A stretch of DNA of 64,000 bases, taken from contig ML976980.1 of assembly GCA_010015675.1 (NCBI GenBank), positions 834,405 to 898,404 on the forward strand. Direction: 5' to 3'. This document shows positions 18,760 through 30,220 of the stretch, in pieces (the first letter of the stretch is position 1; each line of letters opens with the position of its first letter). A program made the position numbers and the translations under genes. The notes below the pieces were generated by a model. That model saw only the letters and a program-made list of their open reading frames with translations. It had not been told where the DNA came from and ran no database searches. The DNA is from Byssothecium circinans. Its lineage: Eukaryota; Ascomycota; Dothideomycetes; Pleosporales; Massarinaceae.

Positions 18760-20793
18760 TTAAATCAAAGCTTCACCCCGGAACATCGCGTCCCTAACTT
18801 CCTTGACGACATCCGCACGATCGCCAGGGCCAACCAGCACTATACCCCGTCCCCTCCTTCCCATACGTCCCGTTCGACCAAGACGATGGATAAAATCGAT
18901 AGTCGTGTGCGGGACATCGTACAGAATGACGTGTCTCACGGAGACGGTATCAATGCCCCTCGACCCGAGATCCGTGGTGACAATAACCTTAGTATTGGCC
19001 AACTGTCTCTTACTCCCTTCCCCTGACGGAATGCCCCTGTCTTCTTCAGCTGGTGCTTTGCTGGACCCGGTGAAGGAGCCGAGGAGTTTGGCTTGGCGGG
19101 AGGGATCGGTATCGCGATGGAAGGCCATGGCGTCGATGCCCTTTCTCGCAAGGTATTCCGCTACCCGCTCGGTATCCTCTCGCTCGTTGACGAAAACGAG
19201 GATGCGCTTTGTGGGTACGGCTTCTTTGCCTTCGGAGGGGTCATACTCTGCAGCCGCTCTGCCGATTTGCCAGATGGTGTCTGCACAGGCGAGCACCTTG
19301 TTGCCGCGGTAGGGGTCCTTGTTCACGTCGACGACGCCCAGCTGCACTCTTCGTGGGATGGCGTGCAGGTTCGGGGTGACGAGGCGTTGCATGTCTGGGT
19401 ACTTGGTCGCAAGGTATTTGTCAAGATACTTGGGGATGGTAGCAGAGCACAGGAGTAGTTTTTTGAGTGAAGGCGTGGCTCTGTCGAGAATCTCGGTGGT
19501 GCTGGGCTTGAAGGAGCGGTCGAGGAGGGAGTCGGCCTCGTCGATGATCAGGTGGGTGACACGGGCGAGGATGTTGGGGTTGCTTTCTGCGATGCTAGCG
19601 AGGAGAGGTGGGGTACTGATGAGAACGTCCACGCCGTTTTCATTGAACAAGAGATTGCGGATGACGGTTGCGGATTTCTTCGCGGAGATGGGGGCAGCGC
19701 GGAACTTTACTGAATGGGAGAGCGATTTTGCCACAGCACCCACTTGAGCCACAAGTTCGGCGGATGGGACGAGGATGACGGCACGAGGGCGGGCTGGATC
19801 AGTAGCCTTGTTCAGCTTGGGCGCTTCTACGCCAAAAATATCATCTCTCTCGTCCTTCTCTTTCGCCGATGCGTCTTCGGCTTCCTGGGCCGCCTTTTCC
19901 TCTGCTTCCTGAGCCTCCTCTCGCTTGATGGCGTCTAGGACGGGGAGGAGATAGGCCAGAGTCTTTCCAGAGCCAGTCTCAGCAGCGAGAAGGAACGATT
20001 CCAGGCCAGATTGCTTAGATACGCCTCCCTTGGTCCTCCTCTTGGCCTGTTGCCCGAGCAGCGCGGGTATGGCAACGGCCTGGGCAGGGGTGGGCTGTCG
20101 ATACTCCAAACCAGGAAGCGCGTCTTTAATTGCCTGCTGCACACTTTCCATCAACGGAAAACTGTCGAATGAGTCTATCTCTTCAATCTTCTTCTTCGTG
20201 GCACTTCGCGAGCCGTAGGGGATCTGGTGCAGCGATTCCTGCATCTTCAGGGCGTGAAAGGGTTGCTGCGGTGTCCGTCTCTTCTCATGCCGTCTGTCAG
20301 ATGTCCTGCCTGAAAATTGCTCCGACCTCCTGTGCCCTCCTTGTTCAATCATGGGTGGCGCTCTTGTCCTGTTCAGGTGCGAGAATGGATCCCTCGGCTT
20401 TCTAACCGGCGCGCTTCCGTCTGCCGAGGGTCGCGATGGATGCGCGACTCTATCCGACAATACCATACGAGACGGGCGAGGGGTGTCGCGTCCACGTCGC
20501 AGCGGCCCTGAACGGCGCTCTGACGGCCGGTCTGGGAACGAGGCATTGCGGTCGTGTTCCGTGCGGTCTCGAAATTGGGAAGTATTGTCCCGGCGATTAA
20601 AAGATGGGCGGTCCTGTTCTGCGCGGTCTCTGAATGGCGAGCCATGGCCCCGGCGGTTGAAAGATGGACGGTCTTGTGAAGCGGCGGCAAATCGTGCGGC
20701 TCGGTCGCGCTGTATCTGGGCGTAGAGGCGGGTCTGCTGGAACTGGGGACGAAAGGTGGGCCGTAAGAGGGAGCGCGCGGCCTGGCGCTGCAT
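18760..20793 (-). CDS. mrh4: Mitochondrial DEAD-box RNA helicase MRH4
   Basis: Intronless, 677 residues from the Met at 20793; 48 codons are open upstream, but that Met starts a typical mitochondrial presequence (MQRQAARSLLRPTFRPQ). Residues about 40-100 hold imperfect repeats around DRPSFNRR. Helicase core: Q-motif region YRQPTPAQAVAIPALL, motif I AAETGSGKT (about 270-278), Ia PSAEL, Ib TPPLL, motif II IDEADSLLD (DEAD about 418-421), motif III CSATIP, IV ILVFVNERE, V TTDLGSRGID, VI HRLGRTGRMGRRGRG. Ser replaces Thr/Arg in the usual PTREL, and TPPLL replaces TPGRL, as is usual for this subfamily. In yeast Mrh4 acts in large mitoribosomal subunit assembly in the matrix. It diverges from BUD4. 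Confidence 0.93.
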   Translation of the reverse strand: MQRQAARSLLRPTFRPQFQQTRLYAQIQRDRAARFAAASQDRPSFNRRGHGSPFRDRAEQDRPSFNRRDNTSQFRDRTEHDRNASFPDRPSERRSGPLRRGRDTPRPSRMVLSDRVAHPSRPSADGSAPVRKPRDPFSHLNRTRAPPMIEQGGHRRSEQFSGRTSDRRHEKRRTPQQPFHALKMQESLHQIPYGSRSATKKKIEEIDSFDSFPLMESVQQAIKDALPGLEYRQPTPAQAVAIPALLGQQAKRRTKGGVSKQSGLESFLLAAETGSGKTLAYLLPVLDAIKREEAQEAEEKAAQEAEDASAKEKDERDDIFGVEAPKLNKATDPARPRAVILVPSAELVAQVGAVAKSLSHSVKFRAAPISAKKSATVIRNLLFNENGVDVLISTPPLLASIAESNPNILARVTHLIIDEADSLLDRSFKPSTTEILDRATPSLKKLLLCSATIPKYLDKYLATKYPDMQRLVTPNLHAIPRRVQLGVVDVNKDPYRGNKVLACADTIWQIGRAAAEYDPSEGKEAVPTKRILVFVNEREDTERVAEYLARKGIDAMAFHRDTDPSRQAKLLGSFTGSSKAPAEEDRGIPSGEGSKRQLANTKVIVTTDLGSRGIDTVSVRHVILYDVPHTTIDFIHRLGRTGRMGRRGRGIVLVGPGDRADVVKEVRDAMFRGEALI

Positions 20794-21228
20794 GATCAGA
20801 TGGAAATGCGAAGAGAAACTTGGTCTCGGTCGGCTCTCCGCGATGGAGACAAGAATTTCCTGGTTCCCTGGATTTGCGTGTAGGTTTTCCGGCCAATCAA
20901 ATGCAGGCGGGGAGGCTAGGCGCGTTGCCCATGGCAACCACAGCGGCAGGCGCTACCCCGGTCGTGTTGACGCCGATTGATCTCCAGGCCCCATTTGAGT
21001 AGCCCGTCTGCCTCTTCCTCCCCATCATCAACCACAACAGCGCCCGCGCTCGGTTCGACGTTCACTTCTTCGCCGATATTTAATACGCGCGAGGTATTCC
21101 TACAGTCCAGTCTGCGCATCCTCTTCCTTCCCCTCCTCGAAGGAGCTGCCATTCTTCATCCGCTTCCAGCATTCCTCGCCAAAGCGCATAGCGCCCGCTT
21201 CGACCACACGTCGCCGGCGTGGGAGGAC
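20794..21228. promoter_or_regulatory. Divergent promoter, MRH4 and BUD4
   Basis: This 435-bp GC-rich spacer separates the two start codons. No defined motif was recognised. Confidence 0.5.
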
Positions 21229-24200
21229 ATGTCCCGCAACGAGGCCGTACGTCCTTTTCTCTACTAACAGACCGCCCGTACTAAACACTGCAGGTGTCGC
21301 CGCTGCGCATCAACAAGACGCCGACTGCCTCGCCCTCCAAAGCCAGCATGCCGCGCCCGCTCTCCGAGATTGGCTCTACTGAGCGTAGGAGGAACTCCCC
21401 GAGCTTCAACCAGAACACCAAAGTAAGTGTCGCGTGCATTCCACCGCCAATCTCCGGTGTTAACGTGGCCCAGCAGGTATTCCTAACCAAGGAGGGCTCG
21501 CCTTTCGACTCGTCCCCGTTCACAAACAGCCCACGTTTGTTTTGGAAGGAGCAGACGGTGTCGCCCAAGACGCGCTTTGGATCCGAGAACGACTACGAGC
21601 GTGAATCGTCGCCTTCGCAGTCCCTCTCGCCCAAGCGCGGCTCCATCGAGAACCTCAAGAAGGCGTCTCGTGTCAAGAACAGCAGCATGTTCGCCCGCGA
21701 GCAGAAGAACGAGTATGACCCCTTCTCCGTGCAGGCCCCGAACCGGCCCCTCGCTGGTGGCCGCCCGCTCAGCACCCAGGTCCAAGGCAATGCCTACAAT
21801 GGCAACGGCCTGACCGGCTTCCGTCAAGAGAATGATGGCTCCAAGCGGGGCCACCGTCACAGCGAAAGCCTGAGCAGGATTCCCATGTCGACCTCCTCCA
21901 AGAGCTCCCCATCCAAGCTTCCTCTTTCGGCTGCTGCTGAACGAGATGCCTCGACGCCGCCACCGCGCTTGTCTCCAAGCAAGTCGTCTCTCGTCAGCCC
22001 GTCGCGGTACGAGCCCCTCGAATACAATCCAGACTCCAGCATCTGGTCCGACGATGACAGCATTCAGCATCAGACTCCCCGTGCTCTGCGTCGACATGCG
22101 AAGAGTGTCACTTTCGATGCCGCGCCGCCCACAATCAACGAGTACGAGATGGTGACACCCGATCCGTCTTCAGTGGCATCAGGCTCGCGCGAAGGCAGCT
22201 ATGAGACGGATGAGGAGGAGCTCAGCTTCGATCAAGATGACAGCTTCGATGCTTCACTTGAGGATACCGACAAGACCCCAGTGGTTCTCCCCGAGGACTG
22301 GCGCCACATGAGCCCGGGCGCTGCGGATACCTCTCTCGTCGACAATTATGATGACGTGTTCGACGACCGCGACAAGAGCCCAATGCCAAATGGAAGCTCC
22401 CGTCACGGTTCCACAGCTTCTGATGGCGAGTCACGGCCACTGCCTCCTCTTCCCGGCATTCAAGCTCAAGACGGCCACCGTCGCGACTCAAGTGTCGGTC
22501 TGTCAGCCGCAGCGGAGCGTGCCAGTGGGCGTAGGTCGCTCCCTCTGCCTCCTCAGGCGGCCGGATTCTCGAAAGCCGACCTTCTCAATATGCGCGAGGC
22601 ATCAATGTCTCTTGAGGATCGGCTTCGGCTGATGAACTTTGAGAATGAGCGAGACACTAGCACCCCCACGCAGGAGACCCATGACAAGAAGCTTGAGCTT
22701 GGTGTACAGGTTGAGGTCGCGGAGATTGATGAGGTGACTGAAACGGATGCTACCGTTGAGGGGCCCAAGTTTGCGCGCATCTCACGCGAGTCCATTCTCC
22801 GAAAGGTCCAGAGTCGCAACTTTGACCAGGAGCGCGACAGCTATAGCTACAACTACGAGGCCGACTCCAGCCCAGAGCGCAGTTATGGTGAGCTGGCGGA
22901 TCTCGACCCGGATGTTCCCATCCCCTCGCGCGAGTGCTCCTCCAACTTCGATGAAGTTCCAGGCCAGAGTGAGGCAGACAGCGTTATCGACGCCTACTCC
23001 TTTGCTGACACGTACGGCGAAATGTCTCCCTACCACGGAAATGATGACGATGACGAGAATGACGAGTCTATCATTCATCATGATATCAAGGAAGACGCTC
23101 GCGAGGAAGACGAGGTAGCCCAATACTCCCCTCAACCTGAAGAACAGCCCACTTCGCAGAGCACCATCGACACATCTGGCCCTTCTACACCGACTGTGGC
23201 CAACTCTTCTCCTATGAACGAAGAAAAGGAGGCGAGACGAAAGGAGCTTTTCGCTTCGTTCGACGAAGATCGTGACATGGACCTCAGTCTAGATCCGCTT
23301 AAGACGTCCTTCCAGACTGCACTCAGCCCCCTCGACACAGCCCCCAAGATCGATGCCATGCGCGAGTTCCTACAACGACCGCAAACACCGGAAGCAGAGG
23401 CCATGACAGAAGGTGAGTCTGAAGTCGAGGAGCCCGGAACTCCCGATTCTGTCATCCGCCATCCTATGGCCATTGAACCTCCTGAAGATGATGCCTCCTC
23501 CGTTTCTGAGGGAGAAGCAACCATCAGAGGCGCTGGTGGTAAGCTGCGAACCCGCCCGTCACTGCTCCCTGGTGATCTCGACATGGCAGCTGCGCGCCGA
23601 CAGGTGAGCGGTGAGCGACCACCGCCGGTCCCAGACCGAAGCCCGAAGCGCCAGTCCTTGACTGTTGATATCAGCGAAATTGAAGAGGAGAATTCCCAAG
23701 CCAGCCTATCCAACAAGGAGAACCTGATGCTGGATCTCAAGCTTGGCGATGATTCCAACGACCTCAGCTTTGGTCTAGACAGGGAATTTGACAACATCAT
23801 CGAAGCACAAAAGGTAGACAACCTTTTTCCTTTACCCTCTTTCGCCCAATTCCCAACATCGAGCGCTGCCCAACTAGATGGAGCAAGCTTGGTGCCTGGT
23901 GAGGGCTTTGTATATGAGTCCAGTCCCGCTAACGGCAACGTCCGTCAACAGAAGGGATATCTCATGCGTCAGAACACCAAGGTAGTCGTTGCCAGCAGCC
24001 GCCAGTTTAGCGATGAGAAGCCTCTGGTTGACTCACAAGACTCTGCCACTGCACCGGCCAAGACGCCATACTCGCGTAAGACCAGTGCAGAACGCAAGCC
24101 TGCCTGGACAACTGAGCCCTGGAATGGTAAGGTGAGGCGACGGAGCATTCGCACTACCTCAGAATCTCGCCGTGCTGCTGCTGCGTCTGGACCGGTGCCT

Positions 24201-25855
24201 CCCATGCCGGGCCAAGAGTCTGCTGCTGCGGGTGGCCTTGACTCTGTCGCTGAGCAAGGTGACGAAGAGTTTGAAGACGGTCAGGAGAGGGGTCGTGTTT
24301 TCGTCAAGGTTGTTGGTGTCAAGGACCTTGACTTGCCTCTACCAAAGAGTGAGTCCCTTCATTCAGTTTTCGCGACCTGTTTGCTGACCAGATTACAGCC
24401 GAGCGCACATGGTTCCAACTCACTCTCGACAATGGCCTTCACTGTGTTACTACCTCCTGGTTGGAACTTGGCCATAGTGCGCCCATTGGCCAAGAATTCG
24501 AACTCGTCGTTCTAGATGATCTGGAGTTCCAGCTCACTCTACAGACCAAGCTTGAGCCTCCCGCCCAACCCATCGTCACTGCTGCCCCGGTGAAGACTGT
24601 CAACCACAAGAAGTCGCATTCAGCTTTCCGGAATCTCCTGTCGTCCCCCAAGAAGCGAAAGGAGCAAGAGCGCAAGCAGCAGGAGGAGGCTCGGCGTGTG
24701 GCTCTTCAGCAGCAGCAGGAAGCTCAAGCGAAGAGGCAGCAGCAGGCGACCTCGTGGGATCTTTTGCACAACTTGGTCGGCCCTGATGGATCCTTTGCCC
24801 GTGCCTACGTTTGCCTCAAGAATCATGAGGATCAAGCCTATGGACGGCCTCTCACCGTCGACATCCCTTGCTTCAACGAATGGGCCGTCGACGACACTGG
24901 CGCGAGCAGTGTTAAGAGCAAGCGCGGTGGCGTCGTACGCCGTCCGCCTTACCGAGTGGGAAAGCTTACCCTGCAGCTTCTCTACGTCCCTAAGCCCAAG
25001 AACGCAAAGGATGATGACATGCCGAAGAGCATGAATGCATGCATTCGGGAACTCAAGGAGGCCGAAGATATCAAAGAGAAGTCTTGGGAGGGTGTTCTGA
25101 GCCAACAGGGTGGTGATTGTCCTGTAAGTGTTTTACCCAACTTTCCATTATGGATCATTCTAACATCTGTCTAGTACTGGCGTCGCCGCTTCTTCCGCCT
25201 GAATGGCACCAAGTTGACAGCTTTCCACGAAGCTACTCGTCAGCCTCGTGCCACTATCAATCTCGCCAAGGCAACCAAGCTCATTGACGACAAGACGGCC
25301 CTCAAGCAACCTTCTTCCACCAAGAGCGGCGGACGACGCAAGTCAGCCTTTGGCGAAGAAGAAGAGGGGTATATGTTTGTCGAAGAAGGCTTCCGCATCC
25401 GCTTCGCCAACGGCGAGGTCATCGACTTCTACGCCGACAACGCCGAGCAGAAGGCTGGTTGGATGCGCGTCCTCACCGACTGCGTTGGCAAAGACATCGC
25501 CGGAAACCGTGGCTGGGCCGACATGGTCCTTGAGAAGGAGCGCCGTGAGAAGGCTCGTACCCAAGCCGCCCCTCCGCTCAGCCCGTCCAAGGCTCTACGG
25601 GAGAGTATCGCAAATGGCCAGCCCCGTCCTCGATCGCACGAGGGCACCTCCGGCCAACAAAACAGCCCGCTCAAGCCACGACCCAGCCACTCGCGAACGA
25701 AATCGCACGTTCCCACAACTGCGTCCGTCACTCAGGCGCCGCCTCCACCAGTCGAGAAAGATGCTCGGCACAAGGCTGCCACTACGCCGCGGCCAAGAGA
25801 TGCCGGAACGCCAAAGGCAAATCGCCGGGATCAGGTTCGATCGATGATTTTCTAA
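21229..25855 (+). CDS. bud4: Anillin-related bud-site/septation protein BUD4
   Basis: Predicted exons 21229-21246, 21294-21422, 21477-23813, 23952-24348, 24399-25123 and 25175-25855 give 1428 residues. The first exon encodes only MSRNEA. The N-terminal two thirds is disordered, rich in Ser/Pro and acidic runs, with many SP/TP phosphosite-like motifs. An anillin-homology region starts near FVKVVGVKDLDLPLP, followed by TERTWFQLTLDNGLHCVTT. A Gln/Lys-rich coiled segment and a C-terminal PH domain follow (YWRRRFFRLNGTKLTAFHE through DFYADNAEQKAGWMRVL). The family organises septins and the contractile ring at septation sites. Introns 21423-21476 (54 nt) and 23814-23951 (138 nt) are themselves open in frame. 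I removed them because the joined sequence (QNTK-VFLTK; EAQK-KGYLMRQNTKV) reads as the conserved one. The tail has further SP motifs. Confidence 0.88.
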
Positions 25856-27295
25856 GCCTCTCACTTTTCCACAACATGATCATCATCATTACATTCATCA
25901 TCGATACCCGCATTCCAGGCTTTGTTGCCTTACCTTCACTTTGGCTTACGCTTTCTTTGAGTCCTAGATCCACCCCTTTTCCTTTCCGATGGCATCGAGA
26001 TTCAAGTTTGGTCTAGATAGCTTAAGAGACACGCTGCGACGGAGAGTTGGTGCTGTGCACCGTCCGACGACGTGACGCTGCATCGGAGAAGAAAGATTTG
26101 ATGATTATTAGAAGGACGTTGGATCTCCATCGGGCACGAACTCATTCCGAGGGTTCGCTATCGCTGTACAAACTCATACCACCCCAGCACAACGCTTCAA
26201 CCCGCACCACCTTTCCATATGTTGCAGATGCGTTGCTTTACTTTTCTCTCCCTTGTTTACCTAGTTCTTTTTTTCGGGAGTTTCGGTTTTGCTCTTCTGG
26301 AAAACGGGGCGTTGGGGCATGAGCGGCGGCTGCGGACTGAGCAACGATGAGTCGGGACGAAATCCTCTGTTTAATGAATTGAAAGATGTGTACGAGACAG
26401 ATGGATGGACGGGGATGGGGATGAGTAGGATACGTGTAGGGTAGCAGAAGTAGGTTTCGTTGCAGTGTTTTTCTCTGGGAATATATAATGATTTCGAAAA
26501 ACGTAGTTTGCGTCGGGTTACGTTAGTGACATGTCATATGCATGCCTGGTGGTATCTAGTATCTAGGTATCTAGGTATCTAGGTATCTAGGTATCTAGGT
26601 ATCTAGGTATCTAGGTATCTAGGTATCTAGTATCACTGCCACCAGTCCGTTAGACTGTGTGTGACTTCGGCTCCGCTGTACAACCTAACCTCATCGCACA
26701 TAACAACTGACACGCTAGACTTACGTAGTCGAAGTGTTTGCCTCCACACGCCTCATCTTGAATCCGTCCATACGCAAGCGTGGAATCTGGGACATGCAAA
26801 CGCATTGCGTCCGATCCCGCGAGAGAAATTGCCCCGGTGTCTCTGCTTCCCGTACGACATCAAGTCAAGTCAAGGCCGGACACGCCGTCGAAGCAAACAA
26901 TATCCACGGGACATGTGCGCAAACATTTTTTTTTTCGGTCAGGTCATTCTGACTGACTGACTGACGACGTTCTTCATCACAATCACAATCGCAATCGCAA
27001 TCGCAAGCCCAATCGTGAACCTCTCTCGTCCTTTCTCCTTCCCGTCGTGGGCGTCTGTTTCTGTTCGTTCTCGTTCGTGTCAACACCGCGGCCGTCTCTT
27101 TTTTTCTCTTTAGGTCTGGATCTGCATCTTCTCAAGCATTCCACCACACACACGCTACGCACCCTTCCCAACCGCAGCCGCAAACACAAACACAAATGGC
27201 CCCCCGCACCCGCACCCGCACACACTCCTAGCCCCGCCCCCATCCATCCACGCATCCCTCTAAACCCCAGCCCATCCCCCGCCCCCTGGCGTAGA
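25856..27295. other. Gene-free region with 8-bp tandem repeat
   Basis: This region is the BUD4 3' side and the long leader of the next gene. It contains the CTAGGTAT array at 26553-26632 and, at 26980-27010, short CAATCG/CAATCACAATCG repeats. No gene is supported. Confidence 0.5.
26553..26632. repeat. 8-bp tandem repeat (CTAGGTAT)n
   Basis: About eight perfect head-to-tail copies of ATCTAGGT occur at 26561-26624, with degenerate copies at both edges. Confidence 0.95.
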
Positions 27296-29756
27296 ATGGG
27301 CAACACCTCCTCCTCCTCCTCCTCCTCCTCCCATCACAACCATCCACCACCCCTCGTCGAAATCAGCGGCCCCGCAAACAACGTCCTCGTGCCCGCCGGC
27401 ACGTGCTTCACCGTGAACCCGCCGTCCGCCGACGCTTCTTCGTTTCCGTTTTCGCTGCTCTCGAGGACGAGGACGCGGGGGAGACAGCTGCCGAGGAGAG
27501 TGCCTGTTTATCAGCGGTTTAGGGGACGGAGCCGGGGCCGCGGACGGGGACATTCGCCGTTCCGGGGATCGTTTCCGGGGTTTTTTTCGGGGCCGGGGAG
27601 GTGTGGTTTTGAGGAGGAGGGGTTTATGCGGAGGGGTAGAAGGGGGTTTGGAGGGGGGTTGGGAGGGTCGCCGTATCCGGGGTTTAGGAGGCCGGGTAGG
27701 GAGTTTGGAGGAGGGAGGGGGAGGGCGAGGAGTTGGGATCGAGGACCTGTACCTGTACCGGGGTATCGAGGTAGAGACAGAGGCAGAGACAGAGATTTCA
27801 GTAGAGATTTCGACAGAGAAAGAGGAAGGCGAAGAGGAAGAAGACCACTGAGACAAGATCTCGATACCGAGACCATAAGTTCGACTCTCGACGCTGATTC
27901 CGAAGAGCCTCGAGGCGCTGGGATAATGAGAGCCGGCGGTCCCACCTCCGGAGGAGGAGCGGGGAGAAGAATGCCGAATCTAGGCGGCGGCGGCGGCGGA
28001 GGAGGAGGAGGAGGGATGGGGAGATACCCTCAAGGTGGCATGAGCATGGATTCCGACGACGGTATGGACAGTATGCCGATGGCCGGGAATCCATACGCGC
28101 AACAACGCACTCCTCCGCAGACGCAGCAACAGCACATGACGCGTCCATATCCTCCTCAACCACCTCCACAGCAGTACCAACAGCAACCGCGGCCCTCATA
28201 CCCACCACCAGGAACCCACGAGATCGCAGGCGCTATGTACGCCACCCCTACCTCCAACCAGCGTCGCGAACCTCCCGTCTCAAACCGAATAAACCGAACA
28301 CAAAACTTGGGGAATCAAGCAGGTCCGTCGGGCCATGAGTGGATCGAGGGGAATTCCTTCCTGGACGCGTGTATTTGTACGACGAATTGTACGTGTCGGA
28401 AGGGTCAGCGGGTGTTGTATCGCGCGCAGGGGCATGTTGTCGGGTCTGGTGGGGACAACGGCGAGGGAGATGCAGGCTCTGTCGGAGGCGGTGGTGGAGG
28501 GGGAGGACCAGGAGGCAGAAATGCATATGGCGAAATCCGCTATATTTTGAAAGAAGATGTAGGAAGGGACTGTGGCGATCATACCGCGTGCAAGGAAAGA
28601 TACGGAAAGAGTGCGAGAGAAAAGGGGAAGAAGAGGGGGAAGAAAAGTAGTACGGTGATGGCGAGTGAGAGTACACAGAGTGAGGTGGGGAGAGATAGAG
28701 ATAGAGATAGGGAGAGTGAGGTTATGAGGGAGGTTAGGGAGATGAGGGCTACGCTGGAGGGGATGAAGTTAGGGCAGCAGAATGCCTTCGGTATGGCGTC
28801 ACAAGGACAAGGACAATCACAAGTACAGTCTCCAGGACAGCGGATACCCTACGGTGCAGGCGTAGGGCTAGGTGCAGGAGGAAACATGGGAACCGCAACA
28901 ATGCCCCCAAACACCCTTGACCCCACAGCACTCCGACACCTCCAACTCGAGCGCCTCCGCCAAGAACAGAACCTCCTCAACCAGCAGCAGCAGCAGATGA
29001 TGCTAGGACAGCAGGGAGCCCTCGATCCGCGCCTCGGTCTCCGGCCCACAGCCCCAAACTCAACTAGACACCCGAATCCAAACAGATTGATGCCAGGCAT
29101 GATGCCGCCGCCAGGAGGTTCCATATCGGACTATGATTCCAACTCCGAGTTCGTGGACCCGTATATGATGGAGCCCCGACCGCGAAGAGAGCGCCGTCCG
29201 CGCGGTGGTGAGTTCAGACCGCATCTGCCGCCACCTCCGCCGCCGCCGCAGAGACGAGGAGGCGGAGGAGGAGGAGGAGGAGGAGGAGGGAGAAGACCCG
29301 CGTACCCCGAGTTCGGCGGGCGTCCGCCTCGCGGTATGGGGGGTCGGGGTCGCGGCGGCGGCGGTGGTAGAGGTACACGGCGCAACGCACCTGCTTTCGA
29401 CGAAGGCTACGACGACGACGAGTACGCCATAGGTCCGCCTCCCGGTATCCGAGGCGGTGGCCGCGATGACTTCGATGAAGACGACGAGGGAGCTTGGGAA
29501 GATGAAGACGGTATGTATATTTTTCTCCAGCTGCAGTATATGATAGCGAAGAAGGAATTTACTGACATTTTCTCTTGCAGAAGGCAGCCACGGGAGGATA
29601 AATCGGAGTCCTCCGGGTAGAGGCGGCGGTGGGAGTGGAGGTAGTGGTGGGAGATCGCGGATGGGAAGATCGAAGGGTGCGCGGGGAGGCGGTGGTGCGT
29701 GTGGGCCAGGAGGGCGCCAACCTCGTGTCGAAGATGCCGAGGAGGAGGAATACTGA
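27296..29756 (+). CDS. Gly/Arg-rich (RGG) protein, possible N-myristoylation, unknown function
   Basis: Two predicted exons, 27296-29510 and 29581-29756, with a 70-nt intron, give 796 residues. The frame is open for 83 codons upstream, but the Met at 27296 begins MGNTSSSSSS, the consensus for N-myristoylation (Gly2, Ser6), and the upstream stretch looks like leader sequence. The body is low-complexity: RGRGRGH-type and GRDRGRDRD repeats, poly-Gly runs, Gln/Pro-rich segments and acidic C-terminal clusters. One compact Cys motif (about residues 355-380) reads FLDACICTTNCTCRKGQRVLYR, followed by YGEIRYILKEDVGRDCGDHTAC, and is the only fold-like part. RGG proteins often bind RNA and phase-separate, but membrane targeting by myristate would be unusual for one. 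No family name is offered. Confidence 0.7.
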
Positions 29757-30220
29757 GGGGGTTGTTGTAGGTGCATAGGCATACATTAACTTCGGGTGCA
29801 TTTTCCACGGGTTTTCGACGTCAGGGATCATCACTCTCCTTTTTCCGGGTAATTAGTAAGTGGTTGTGAATTGGGGGAAATCATGTTCTCATCAGGAGTA
29901 TGGGGTCTAGAAAGTAATGCCGATATTTTTTCGCTACCACGCCAGACCCTCTCATTCTTCATCAGAGCCGAGCTTCCCAATCCCGGATTGAGACATGCCT
30001 TACGCCCCGGTACCTCATTAACACATTTCATTCATCGACTGTCAAGACAAACAGGTAGGTAGGGAAGAAGTGGGAAAAAGCCAGGAAAGCAAAGGGCTCC
30101 TCACTAACATATCCTGCCGACAATCGTCTCAACGGACTTCATGCTTCTTCTTTTGCGGACGTTGAGTGCGCACTGAAGTCTGTCGACTTGTGTGGCTGTC
30201 AAGATCCTCCTCATTATCCT
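29757..30220. other. Convergent spacer
   Basis: This region of about 460 bp holds the 3' ends of two convergent genes. No other feature is seen. Confidence 0.45.
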
